Below are positions 17,893 to 25,689 of a stretch of DNA of 64,000 bases, one piece after another (position 1 is the first letter of the stretch; the number at the start of each line of letters is the position of its first letter). The DNA comes from Prauserella isguenensis (lineage in GTDB: Bacteria; Actinomycetota; Actinomycetes; Mycobacteriales; Pseudonocardiaceae), in contig NZ_JACHWU010000007.1 in NCBI RefSeq assembly GCF_014191605.1, positions 1-64,000 of the forward strand. The letters run 5' to 3'. The position numbers and the translations under genes are program-made. The notes below the pieces were generated by a model. It did no database searches. It saw only the letters and a list, made by a program, of their open reading frames with translations, and was not told where the DNA came from.

Positions 17893-18540
17893 GCACTACC
17901 TCCATCAGAACGGTCGACCTGCCCGCGCGTAGCTGAGCCAGGGCCCACCGTCTGGTGGTGAGCCGTTCAGTATGCGCCTGAGATCGGTGTCTGTCATCAA
18001 ACAATCGGGAACGAGTTCGAGGGCCGTCGAGGAGCATCGCAAAGATTCACCCGAACAGCGGGGAGATGGGCCTGGACAGCTGAGCTGCTGGCCACAGTGG
18101 CCTTGGTCTGGCTGATGGTCATAGCCGCGAGGAGGTTAGAACAGCGCGCAAAAGCATGGGTGCTGAGTTGATCAATGAACGCTCGAATAGAGTAAGTGTG
18201 TCCGGGGCTACTCAAGGCTTCTGTGACGGTTGCTCAGGCGGCCTGGTCGGCCGGTGTAACCATGATTGCTTCGGGCTCGATGGCAAGCGGCCGATTGGGG
18301 CTCGTCTGCGGCGCCTGTGATATTTCGGTCCGGGCCACGATTGCGATCCGAAGCTCTTCGCGTGTGGCCCAGTTGTGGCAGTCGAGGATGGCTTGCGGCC
18401 GCCTCGTGGGCCGACCTCGGTAGGAGAGCCGCGGACCGCGAAGACGTCGCCCCTGAGTTCATGGCGGACTAAAGTCTGAGGTCTTCAGCGCCCACGGTCG
18501 TCGGCTACCCACCGTGGCCGTTGTCCCGGACCCGTAGCCT
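17893..18540. other. Intergenic region, about 650 bp, no convincing gene
   Basis: The short frames here have neither a good ribosome site nor recognisable products. The region should contain the promoter of the helicase-nuclease/HEPN operon (reading left) and of the Nudix gene (reading right). The codon pattern on both strands looks non-coding. Confidence 0.4.
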
Positions 18541-19095
18541 GTGGTCGTGGCTGAGGAACGTGGCGCATGGCAGACCTTCGGTGAGCGGCTGGTCTACGAC
18601 AACCGGTGGGTGCGGCTGGGCTTGACCGACGTGCAGGCTCCGAACGGGGAGCGCTGGGAGTATCACGTCGTCCACCTGGCGCGGATCGCGATTGCGCTCG
18701 TGGTCAACGACCGCGACGAGGCGCTGATGCTCTGGCGGTACCGGTTCGCGACCCGGCAATGGGGGTACGAGCTGCTCGGCGGGCTCGTCGACGACGGCGA
18801 GGACTCAGCTGGGACCGCGGCTCGGGAGGCCGCGGAGGAGAGCGGCTGGAAGCCGACCGGCGAGGGCGAACACCTCGTGAGCTTCGAACCGCTGCCCGGC
18901 CAGGTCACCGCTCCGGTCGACGTCTATGTCTGGCACGGGGCCGAGCACATCGGCGACCCGACGGACACCGAGGAGGTCGGCACCGTCGAGTGGGTGCCGC
19001 TGTCGCGCGTTAACGAGCTCGCGCGGCGGCAGGAGCTGCTGGGATCCGGCACGTTGGTGGCGCTGCTGTACTACCTGAACTCACGACGCGCGTGA
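18541..19095 (+). CDS. Nudix hydrolase (ADP-ribose pyrophosphatase-like)
   Basis: A 184-aa protein with a complete Nudix box: G-x5-E-x7-REAAEESGW, reading GLVDDGEDSAGTAAREAAEE and on. The upstream beta-strand context (HVVHLARIAIALVVNDRDEALMLWRYRF) is that of ADP-ribose or nucleoside-diphosphate-sugar hydrolases. In the AICE pSAM2 the immunity gene pif encodes a Nudix protein that blocks transfer between carriers, so this gene is a candidate immunity or entry-exclusion factor. It is convergent with the XRE-TPR gene, overlapping by 15 bp. A housekeeping-type Nudix role remains possible. Confidence 0.88.
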   Translation: MVVAEERGAWQTFGERLVYDNRWVRLGLTDVQAPNGERWEYHVVHLARIAIALVVNDRDEALMLWRYRFATRQWGYELLGGLVDDGEDSAGTAAREAAEESGWKPTGEGEHLVSFEPLPGQVTAPVDVYVWHGAEHIGDPTDTEEVGTVEWVPLSRVNELARRQELLGSGTLVALLYYLNSRRA

Positions 19096-20220
19096 CCGGC
19101 TCGTCGGCAGGACCAGGCCACTGAGCCTGCGCAGGTGGCGATCCGAGCGGATCTGCTTGCCGAGGGTGCGCGCCTGCCTGGCATAGGTTTGGGCCTCGTC
19201 ACGGTTGCCGGCCGCAGCGTGCGCGTAGGCGAGGTCGACCATCATGCCCACGCGGGCACGTACGAACGCCTTGGGCAGGCGCGGCAGGGCGGCGGCGAGC
19301 TGGTCCACCGCCCCGAGGTCGCCCACCTTGGCGAGCGCATTCCCGCGCCAACGATCAAGGTGCGAGTCACCGAGGAACAGGAACGGCAGCGTCGGGTCTT
19401 GCGGGTCGTTGGGCAACAGGTGCGTCGCGTCGTCGAATGCCGTCAGCGCAGCGTCCGACTGACCGAACGCGGCGAAGCCCTCGCCCGCTGCCGCCGACAG
19501 CCATGCCTGCAACAGTGGTGACACGTGGTCGGCGCCGAGTCCTCGGGCATGTTCCAACTGCTCGACCGCGTGGCGGGGCTCGTCGATGTCGATGAGGACG
19601 AACGCCTGCTCGGCAAACGCATGCGCGAGCATGGCGGTCGAGCCCGCCTCGCGTGCGGCATCCTTCGCCCGCTCATAGTGGTTCCACGCCTGGCTCACGG
19701 CGTTGCGGTCGAGCGAGACCCAGCCGGCCAACGTCGATGCCTCGGTGAGGACGCCCGCGAGCGCCTCGCGCTGGCCACGGGCGGTGCTGTGCCGGAGCAG
19801 TCCAGTTATCTGGTCGATGAGGTGCTGCAACTGCTCCAGCAGGAGGACACCGCCGAACTGCCTGTCGGCACGGCGTGCGTTGTCGACCTGCTGACGGAAG
19901 GCCTCGACCGCGCCTTCGTCGACGTTGCGCGCCAACGCGAGTCGAGAACGTAGCTCGCCGACTTCGTTGTCATCCTCGTCGTCCGGGAAGCCGAGGTCGC
20001 TGTTCCTGCGGCCGTAGATCTCGCGGAACAGACGCCGGTACGGCTCACTGACCGTGGCGTGACCGTTCTCCCACAGGGACAGCCGCGTCTTGAGGCTGCT
20101 TGCTTCCATGATGGGAATGCCGCGATTGTCGGCGCACCGGATCAACAGGTCGATGACCTCGGCTGCTTTCAGTCCGAGTTCGGCCTTCCGAACCCGCTGC
20201 AATTTCGTCGCATAACTCAT
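19081..20220 (-). CDS. XRE-type regulator with TPR domain
   Basis: A 379-aa protein from ATG 20220. The N-terminus (residues about 5-75, SLKTRLSLWENGHATVSEPYRRLFREIYG) is a helix-turn-helix related to XRE. The rest is helical tetratricopeptide-like (REALAGVLTEASTLAGWVSLD, AWNHYERAKDAAREAG, ALAKVGDLGAVDQLAAALP). It has the same architecture and matching phrases as the regulator at 25690 (DRQ..GVL, LLRHS, SRREALA, TLAGW), so the two are paralogues. This class of HTH-TPR proteins is common in actinomycete integrative elements and probably controls transfer or excision genes. Confidence 0.75.
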   Translation of the reverse strand: MSYATKLQRVRKAELGLKAAEVIDLLIRCADNRGIPIMEASSLKTRLSLWENGHATVSEPYRRLFREIYGRRNSDLGFPDDEDDNEVGELRSRLALARNVDEGAVEAFRQQVDNARRADRQFGGVLLLEQLQHLIDQITGLLRHSTARGQREALAGVLTEASTLAGWVSLDRNAVSQAWNHYERAKDAAREAGSTAMLAHAFAEQAFVLIDIDEPRHAVEQLEHARGLGADHVSPLLQAWLSAAAGEGFAAFGQSDAALTAFDDATHLLPNDPQDPTLPFLFLGDSHLDRWRGNALAKVGDLGAVDQLAAALPRLPKAFVRARVGMMVDLAYAHAAAGNRDEAQTYARQARTLGKQIRSDRHLRRLSGLVLPTSRSRAS

Positions 20221-20367
20221 CGCCGATAACCCCTCTGACCAGTGAAGTTATCGCGGGTTAATGGCCCGGGAGTTAACCAGCGCCACCTGCGCAGAGGGCT
20301 TTTCCTGGCGTTTTCTTGGGTCATGAACAACGCAGACCTCAACCGGCGCAGGGCAGCCATCGCGGAC

Positions 20368-20754
20368 CTACCGGGGGCGTCGACTCGGTGGCGGAACGTC
20401 GCGGGTGCCGGCCTTGGTGAGCTCGTCCAGGCGCGCGGTGATCTCGTCGAGCCGGCCCTCGATCGCACCCAGGCGGGACAGGATCTTGTCGGTGGCGTCA
20501 TCACCGGTTTCGCCCGGTGCCAACGGTTTCCGGCCGGCGAGGACGGCCGCGAGATGACCGGGGTGCCACTCCAGCGCCAGCGACAGCGCCTCCAGGGTGC
20601 GCGCACTGCGGCGGCGTTCGACGGTGCGGTGCTGGATCTCCCGCACGATCGCCTGAGACACGTGGGAGCGGTCGGCGAGGTCGCGTTGGCGCAACCCGAG
20701 CTCGTTCATGCGCTCGTTGATCGCCCGCGCGACAGCCGTCCAGTCCTCGGTCAC
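20368..20754 (-). CDS. XRE-family helix-turn-helix regulator
   Basis: A 128-aa protein. Residues 5-65 form a classical XRE HTH (AINERMNELGLRQRDLADRSHVSQAIVREIQH). A helical tail (ILSRLGAIEGRLDEITARLDELTKA) looks like a short coiled coil for dimerisation. GTG 20754 is preferred to TTG 20757. It is divergent from the excisionase operon across 147 bp that contain the AGCTGAAATCAGCT-type sites, so it is a candidate repressor of that operon. Confidence 0.8.
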   Translation of the reverse strand: MTEDWTAVARAINERMNELGLRQRDLADRSHVSQAIVREIQHRTVERRRSARTLEALSLALEWHPGHLAAVLAGRKPLAPGETGDDATDKILSRLGAIEGRLDEITARLDELTKAGTRDVPPPSRRPR

Positions 20755-20848
20755 CAATTCCTCCGTGGTCCGCCTCGGCGCCGAGATTAGCGCTTCATTG
20801 CGGTTTCGTGCCCCTGGCTCGCGCGAACGGGCCTAATTCTGTCTTCAT

Positions 20849-20882
20849 TCAAGCTGAAATCAGCTCAAAATCAAGCTGAAAT
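20849..20882. promoter_or_regulatory. Putative operator upstream of the excisionase operon
   Basis: The 12-mer TCAAGCTGAAAT occurs twice, at 20849-20860 and 20871-20882, 22 bp apart (two helical turns). The first copy extends into the palindrome AGCTGA-AA-TCAGCT (20852-20865). The pair lies 20-53 bp before the excisionase start, and a CTGAAATCAGCT copy recurs at 25624 before the regulator gene at 25690. This looks like a binding site for an element-encoded repressor. Confidence 0.6.
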
Positions 20883-20901
20883 ACCTCTAAGGAATTCGTT
20901 C

Positions 20902-21183
20902 ATGGATACCCCCATGCCGAATACTGGTGCGCCGGTGTTCTACACAGTCCGAGAGGCGGCGCGGATCGTGCGCGTCGACCCGTCCACCCTCTACCGGGCC
21001 ATCCGCGAGGACGCCTTCCCCGCGGTCCGTGTCCGCTACCGCTACGTCATCCCGGCGGCGGCGCTCGAACAGCTCGTCACCGCCGCCGCTGAGTCCGGGC
21101 AGTGCGTCGATCCGGCACGCATGATCGCGCAGCGTCGGACCGCTCGGGAGATCGCCCGCCTCAACGGGGGTGAAGCCCGATGA
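20902..21183 (+). CDS. Excisionase-like HTH protein (Xis)
   Basis: A 93-aa winged-HTH protein of the MerR/excisionase type: FYTVREAARIVRVDPSTLYRAIREDAFPAVRVRYRYVIPAAALEQLV covers residues 12-59. In AICEs such proteins assist Int in excision. It is the first gene of an operon in which each following gene starts within the previous stop (4-nt overlap with the WhiB-like gene). A repeated operator lies just upstream. Confidence 0.85.
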   Translation: MDTPMPNTGAPVFYTVREAARIVRVDPSTLYRAIREDAFPAVRVRYRYVIPAAALEQLVTAAAESGQCVDPARMIAQRRTAREIARLNGGEAR

Positions 21184-21530
21184 ACCAGGACGACTACGAC
21201 AAGCTGGCCGCCGACCTCGACTACCTGGCTGACGTGCCCGACGAGGTTCTCCGCAGCATCGTCAGGTGGGACGGCCTGTGCTTCTGGGCCTTCGACCGGG
21301 AGCTCCTTCCGGATCTCACCGGTGCGGCCGACCCCGATCGGGCGCTCGCCTCGTGGGCGTGCGCGGGGTGCCCCGTCATTCAGGAATGCCTCGAACTCGA
21401 GCTGCGCGAGGCCGGTGAGGACACGCTCGGGATCTGGGGCGCCCTCTCCGATACCGATCGCCGTCGGGTTCACCGCGTCTGGAAGTGGCGGCACGTCAAC
21501 CGGGGCGTCTGGGGAGGTGACGACGAATGA
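21180..21530 (+). CDS. WhiB-like iron-sulfur regulator
   Basis: A 116-aa protein with the four WhiB cysteines: C in DGLCFWAF (about 38), the pair CAGC (about 60-63) and C in IQEC (about 69), followed by the turn GIWGALSDTDRR, equivalent to the G(I/V)WGG motif. WhiB-like proteins bind a 4Fe-4S cluster and act as transcription regulators with the sigma factor. Carriage in a transfer operon between excisionase and membrane proteins suggests control of element functions. The start overlaps the excisionase stop by 4 nt and the end overlaps the next gene by 4 nt. Confidence 0.82.
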   Translation: MNQDDYDKLAADLDYLADVPDEVLRSIVRWDGLCFWAFDRELLPDLTGAADPDRALASWACAGCPVIQECLELELREAGEDTLGIWGALSDTDRRRVHRVWKWRHVNRGVWGGDDE

Positions 21531-21856
21531 CGATCGACCTCACTCCCGAGCAGGTTCTCGCAGGTGCGGGTGTACTGCTGGCACTGGCGCTCGTGTGGCG
21601 GGCCGGTAGGGCCCGCGCGCGGAAGGCGGCGGAGAAGGCACGTGCGGGAGCCCGGGTGGTGTCGCTGGTCGGCCGCGTCGGGCTCATGGCGGCTGCGTTC
21701 GTCGGCGTGCAGTGGCTCGTCATCGCCAACCCGGGCAACACGACGCTGCTGATCGTGGTGCTTGCGCTGCCGGACCTGCTGGCGGCGTACGTGCTCACCC
21801 GCATGCTGACGGTCACGTCGCTGGACACGACCACCAGGCGGAGTGATCGGCGATGA
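21527..21856 (+). CDS. Small membrane protein of the transfer operon
   Basis: A 109-aa protein with hydrophobic segments at about residues 8-24 (VLAGAGVLLALALVW), 42-65 (VVSLVGRVGLMAAAFVGVQWLVIA) and 70-90 (TTLLIVVLALPDLLAAYVL), so two or three membrane helices, with a basic linker between the first two. It sits between the WhiB-like gene and the DUF2637-like gene with 4-nt overlaps on both sides. Small membrane proteins in this position (Spd-type) act in intramycelial spread of conjugative elements in Streptomyces. That role is inferred from context only. Confidence 0.7.
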   Translation: MTIDLTPEQVLAGAGVLLALALVWRAGRARARKAAEKARAGARVVSLVGRVGLMAAAFVGVQWLVIANPGNTTLLIVVLALPDLLAAYVLTRMLTVTSLDTTTRRSDRR

Positions 21857-22641
21857 GTGGGGACGGATCGAACCGGGTGGCCGCCGACGGGCGGCCACCC
21901 GGCCCCGCTCGGAAGGCCGACGTGCTCGTCCGCGACGCGGCGGACGCTGCCGAGCTGCGTGCCCACCAGACCGATCCGGATGTCGTCGCACTCCGGGTCG
22001 AGCGGGTGCGTACGCAGGTGGATCGGTTGTGCTGGGCTGGCATCGTACTGGGGCTGGCGTTCACGATGACGAATGTCCAGTCGTTCGCTGCCGGCGATGC
22101 GGGCGCGTGGTCGCTGCCGTGGCTTGCAGCGTGGTTGCTCGATCCGACGGTGTCCCTCGTGCTCCTCGCGATCCTCCGCGCCGAACAGGTGACCGCTCGA
22201 TACCAGATCGCCACCGGGCCGTGGGTGCGCCGGGCGAAGTGGTTCACGCTGTCGGCAACCTATGTCATGAACACCTGGGAGGCGTACGCGAACGGTTCTC
22301 CTGCGGGCATCGTCCTGCACTCGGTGCCGCCGCTGCTGGTGTTCGTGGCCGCCGAAGCCGTGACGGATCTGCGCGACAAGCTGACGGACGCCGTGAACGC
22401 GGCGGTACGCGAGGCCCGACGGGAAGGTGATCGGCCGGGGCCTGCCGCCACAGAGGTCCGCAAACCGGTGCGTCGCAAGCTGTTCAACGACTACCTCGAC
22501 GAGGCACGGCAGGCATGGACGCCGGAGGTCGTCATCACTCCGGCGTGGATTCGTGAGGCGACCGGATGTTCGCGCGGACTGTCGTCGCGTCTCGCCGAAG
22601 CCCTCGCCGCGGAGGTCGTGTCGGGAGGTGACCGGCCATGA
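21853..22641 (+). CDS. DUF2637-like membrane protein (SpdB-type spread protein)
   Basis: A 262-aa protein. Four hydrophobic segments lie at about 57-75 (WAGIVLGLAFTMTNVQSFA), 80-100 (WSLPWLAAWLLDPTVSLVLLA), 125-140 and 150-170 (LHSVPPLLVFVAAEAV), followed by a charged cytoplasmic C-terminal part (about 175-262). DUF2637-type proteins are common neighbours of TraB-like translocases in AICEs. It overlaps the genes on both sides by 4 nt. Likely role: membrane component of conjugal transfer or spread. Confidence 0.72.
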   Translation: MSGDGSNRVAADGRPPGPARKADVLVRDAADAAELRAHQTDPDVVALRVERVRTQVDRLCWAGIVLGLAFTMTNVQSFAAGDAGAWSLPWLAAWLLDPTVSLVLLAILRAEQVTARYQIATGPWVRRAKWFTLSATYVMNTWEAYANGSPAGIVLHSVPPLLVFVAAEAVTDLRDKLTDAVNAAVREARREGDRPGPAATEVRKPVRRKLFNDYLDEARQAWTPEVVITPAWIREATGCSRGLSSRLAEALAAEVVSGGDRP

Positions 22642-24770
22642 ACGACGACACGGATTCCGTGAACGTCGGGGCCGAGGTGGCACCGGACCGTTCACGGGAT
22701 GTCGACAGAGCGATCCTCGACGGCGAACTCGTGGAGGACCAGCCTTTCCCGTCCGTTCGGTTGCCGTGGCGGTTGCGGTTGAAGCGGTGGTGGCAGGCAT
22801 CCCCACGGGTACCGGTGAGCCTGAAGACGCACGAGCAGGCGACACAGCTCGTGAAGGACTGGATCACCGTGGTGCTGCGCTCGCCGTGGCGCCTGCTGCG
22901 GGCGGTGGGCCGCGGCCTCGTGACCGGCTTTCGCCTATGGCGGCGGTGGGTCACCGTGCGGGACTACCGTGAGGCGGCCGAGGAATCCCAGAAGCTCGCC
23001 GACAAGTTCACGGAGATCCGTGAACTGACGTTGTTCCGGTGGAAGGTGACGGGTGCGGTATCCGTTGCGGCGGGTGTGCTCATTGCCGTGGCCGCTTACG
23101 TGTGGGGTGAGGTTCCACTGTGGACCATCGGTGGTGTCGCATGCGTGGCATTGGCAGTCCTGGGACGACGTAAGGACGGCCAGCCGGGACGCAAACCGTC
23201 GTTGTCGGGTTCGCGTGCGCTGACGTGGACGATGGATCCGCAGATCCTCGTCGATGCGTTCCGCGATGCCAAGTTGCTCGGCAAGGACGAGTCCCTACGC
23301 CTGGTGCAGCGGGCGTCCCGGGTGGGCGACGGCTGGTCGGTGACGGTCGACCTGCCGGCCACGCGCAAGGCGGCGGACGTGGTGAAGCATCGGGAGGCGT
23401 TGGCCTCGGCGCTGGCGGTGGACGAGATCCAGCTGATGGTCGAGCGCGTGCGTGGCAACGGTGGACACGCTGGTCGGGTGGCGATGTGGGTCGCCGATGA
23501 GGACCCGTATGCCAAGCCGCCGTTGCGCACGCCGCTGGTGAACGTGCAGCACTGGGACGCCTGGAAGCCGGTGCCGTTCGGACGGGACGCACGGGATCGC
23601 AAGATCGACCTGCCGCTGGTGTGGACGTCGCTGCTGGTCGGTGCCATTCCGAGGCAGGGAAAGACGTTCGCCACACGGTTGGCAGCGGCCGGGCTGATCC
23701 TCGACCCGCACACGCGGCTGTACGTGGCGGATTTCAAGGCCGGCAAGGACTGGATGGCGGCTGAACAGGTGGCTCACCGCTTCCTGTCCGGCGACGACGC
23801 GGAGCACATTGTCGCGCTGAAGGATTGGCTGGTGGAGCTGGTGGCCGAGGTGCAGGACCGGTATCGGCGGATGCGTGACCTCGACGACGAGGTCTGTCCG
23901 GAGTCGAAGGTGACACCGGCGATGTCGCGGGACACGGCGTTGAACATGCCGATCACGGCGCTCTTCATCGACGAGGTGCAGGTGCCGCTCGAGGACCGGA
24001 CACCCATCGAGGTGCAGGGCAAGAACGTACCGGCGGGGGAATACATCGGCGAACTGCTGACCTGGTTGGCGAAGAAGGCGCCGGCCGCGGGAATCGTGCT
24101 GGTTCTCGCCACACAGCGGCCGGATTCGAAGACAATCCCGTCGGGACTGCGGGCGGTGCTCGGGTCGCGTTTCGCGTTGCGTGTCATGGATTGGCGGGAC
24201 AGCAACATCGTGCTCGGCGAGCAGATGAACACGCGCGGCCACGACAGCAGTCGGCTGCTTCCCTCGCACAAGGGCGTGGGCATCCTGCGTCCCGACGGAG
24301 AGACTGAGGCGGGCGCGGACGTGCTCGCAATGACGGTGCGGACCTACTACATGCCGGGAGAGGACTGGCAGGAGATCTGCCGTCGTGGGCGGGCGCTGCG
24401 GCAGGCGGCGGGGACGCTGACGGGCCATGCGACGGGAGAGGACACGGCCGTGCGGGTGGACCCTGTTGCCGAGGCGAAGGCGATCAGTTCCGAGGCCAAG
24501 GTCATGGCGGAGCTGCCGGAGCCGCTCGCGGAGGTGCTGGAGTACGTCAACGAGCACGCAGGGGACCGGGAGTTCATCCCCACGGCAGAGCTCGTGGACG
24601 CACTCGACGTCGACCCGAATGCCTTCGGTCGGCAGATGACCGAGTTGGGCTGCTCGTCGGAGCGGCGCCGTGTCCCGGCCGAGGACGGTGAGTTGCGGCA
24701 GGTCCGTGGGTATGTCGTCGCCGACCTGCGGCGGATGGCGGCGTTGCAGCGTGACGGCGGTGATCCGTGA
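22638..24770 (+). CDS. FtsK/SpoIIIE-type conjugal DNA translocase (TraB/TraSA-like)
   Basis: A 710-aa protein. An N-terminal region with hydrophobic segments (about 135-175, AVSVAAGVLIAVAAYVW, LWTIGGVACVALAVLG) precedes a motor domain with Walker A GAIPRQGKTFA (about 336-344) and Walker B ALFIDEVQ (about 441), plus the TQRPDSKTIPSG stretch typical of FtsK/TraB motors. The C-terminal part (about 610-700) resembles a winged helix that could recognise clt sequences. Actinomycete elements transfer double-stranded DNA with a single hexameric translocase of this type. It ends the five-gene operon and is followed by a 13-bp stem terminator. Confidence 0.9.
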   Translation: MNDDTDSVNVGAEVAPDRSRDVDRAILDGELVEDQPFPSVRLPWRLRLKRWWQASPRVPVSLKTHEQATQLVKDWITVVLRSPWRLLRAVGRGLVTGFRLWRRWVTVRDYREAAEESQKLADKFTEIRELTLFRWKVTGAVSVAAGVLIAVAAYVWGEVPLWTIGGVACVALAVLGRRKDGQPGRKPSLSGSRALTWTMDPQILVDAFRDAKLLGKDESLRLVQRASRVGDGWSVTVDLPATRKAADVVKHREALASALAVDEIQLMVERVRGNGGHAGRVAMWVADEDPYAKPPLRTPLVNVQHWDAWKPVPFGRDARDRKIDLPLVWTSLLVGAIPRQGKTFATRLAAAGLILDPHTRLYVADFKAGKDWMAAEQVAHRFLSGDDAEHIVALKDWLVELVAEVQDRYRRMRDLDDEVCPESKVTPAMSRDTALNMPITALFIDEVQVPLEDRTPIEVQGKNVPAGEYIGELLTWLAKKAPAAGIVLVLATQRPDSKTIPSGLRAVLGSRFALRVMDWRDSNIVLGEQMNTRGHDSSRLLPSHKGVGILRPDGETEAGADVLAMTVRTYYMPGEDWQEICRRGRALRQAAGTLTGHATGEDTAVRVDPVAEAKAISSEAKVMAELPEPLAEVLEYVNEHAGDREFIPTAELVDALDVDPNAFGRQMTELGCSSERRRVPAEDGELRQVRGYVVADLRRMAALQRDGGDP

Positions 24771-24785
24771 TGCCGTCACAGGCGT

Positions 24786-24816
24786 CCTGGGCGTCACAGC
24801 ACGTGTGACGCCCAGG
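24786..24816 (+). terminator. Hairpin terminator after the transfer operon
   Basis: A perfect 13-bp stem CCTGGGCGTCACA (24786-24798) and TGTGACGCCCAGG (24804-24816), with a 5-nt loop, lies 16 bases after the tra stop and is followed by CTTTT at 24823. It also faces the end of the minus-strand tiny-gene operon. Confidence 0.75.
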
Positions 24817-24825
24817 GCATGGCTT

Positions 24826-25041
24826 TTACCTGCGGAAACAACGTCGGTGACGGCAGTGACGCCACCATTCGGAGCCGTCACGATCGCTCCTGCGGGGCTC
24901 TGGACACGGTTCCTCGAGAGGCGGTGGCGGATCGCCGTCACACCGTGGCCAGGGACTCGCGATCAGGATGTCCAGGAGTCGGATGACCTCGTTGAGCTGT
25001 CGCTCGATGGCTGCCAGGCGGCGCAGGATTTCCTCGTTCAC
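24826..25041 (-). CDS. Small hypothetical protein (71 aa)
   Basis: The start MNEEILRRLAAIERQLNEVIRLLDILI is a regular amphipathic helix, probably a coiled coil, and the remainder is basic and rich in Arg and Pro with several Trp, Cys and His. Its ATG overlaps the stop of the preceding gene by 4 nt, the third of three such overlaps in a row. Function unknown; tiny proteins of this sort are typical AICE accessory genes. Confidence 0.55.
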   Translation of the reverse strand: MNEEILRRLAAIERQLNEVIRLLDILIASPWPRCDGDPPPPLEEPCPEPRRSDRDGSEWWRHCRHRRCFRR

Positions 25042-25268
25042 GTCAGCTGCACCTCATGCCGCGGGCGCGGAACGGACCGGAGACACGGTTCGCAGGGCAT
25101 GCCGCGTGGCCCGTCGAGCAGTTCGAGCTGCTCGCGATCGAACGACACCCCGCACAGGGCTACGAGTCGCGTGGGAACGCTGGTCTGCGCCGGAAACACG
25201 TGACACATCCGCCGCGTCTCGCCGACGACACCCGGCAACGGACGTCCGAGATAGTAGGTGCTGCTCAC
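25038..25268 (-). CDS. Small Cys-containing protein (76 aa)
   Basis: GTG 25268, preceded by a GGAG site, gives VSSTYYLGRPLPGVVGETRRM. A pattern of spaced Cys/His (CHVF, ALCG, PCEPC) suggests a small zinc-binding fold. Overlaps of 4 nt on both sides place it in a three-gene unit with 25265-25597 and 24826-25041. Function unknown. Similar short proteins are frequent in actinomycete integrative elements. Confidence 0.6.
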   Translation of the reverse strand: MSSTYYLGRPLPGVVGETRRMCHVFPAQTSVPTRLVALCGVSFDREQLELLDGPRGMPCEPCLRSVPRPRHEVQLT

Positions 25269-25597
25269 GATGTGAACTCCGCTCGCCGCGCCCTGCGCAG
25301 AAGGCGGCTGATCATCATCCGTCGGCCGCGTCGCGGCTCGGATCGAACGGGAGTCGTATGGGCGGTCCAGCGCTGCTCGCAGGTTGGGCACCGGGGCGCG
25401 GGTGGCAGGAGCATCGACCCCGGGTGTACCGCTTGTCCGCACAAGGCGTCGTAGACACCGGTCTGCTGCCGGACTCCGTCGGCGAATGCCTTGTCGGTGA
25501 CCGCGTGCTGCTGCCGGTCGACCTCGCAGCGGTGCCAGACGACGTACAGCCGGGGCCGGTCTTGTGTGGCTAATTCTCTCAAATCGCTCACCTTCAT
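25265..25597 (-). CDS. Small Cys/His-containing protein (110 aa)
   Basis: From ATG 25597 the protein has spaced Cys/His motifs: LYVVWHRCEVD, DALCGQAVHPG and PRCPTCEQRW, consistent with a zinc ribbon. It ends with a strongly basic tail (RRGRRMMISRLLRRARRAE). It is the first gene of a three-gene minus-strand unit, divergent from the regulator at 25690 across 92 bp that hold a copy of the element operator. GTG 25591 is an alternative start. Confidence 0.6.
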   Translation of the reverse strand: MKVSDLRELATQDRPRLYVVWHRCEVDRQQHAVTDKAFADGVRQQTGVYDALCGQAVHPGSMLLPPAPRCPTCEQRWTAHTTPVRSEPRRGRRMMISRLLRRARRAEFTS

Positions 25598-25623
25598 AGC
25601 TGGGAGCAACGGGATATGTAAGA

Positions 25624-25650
25624 CTGAAATCAGCTTGATGTCAGCTCGAC
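25624..25650. promoter_or_regulatory. Second copy of the element operator
   Basis: CTGAAATCAGCT (25624-25635) is identical to 12 bases of the palindrome before the excisionase operon, and a further TCAGCT half follows at 25641-25646. It sits in the divergent gap between the three-gene unit and the XRE-TPR regulator at 25690, so it could tie both directions to the same repressor. Confidence 0.55.
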
Positions 25651-25689
25651 CGACATCGATACGACAGGAACCCGACACGAGGCCGACAT

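Noticed and set aside
20217-20606. 129-aa minus-strand frame overlapping the small XRE gene
   Set aside because: Shadow in another frame of 20368-20754, whose HTH is clear. Product is Arg/Ser/Pro-rich.
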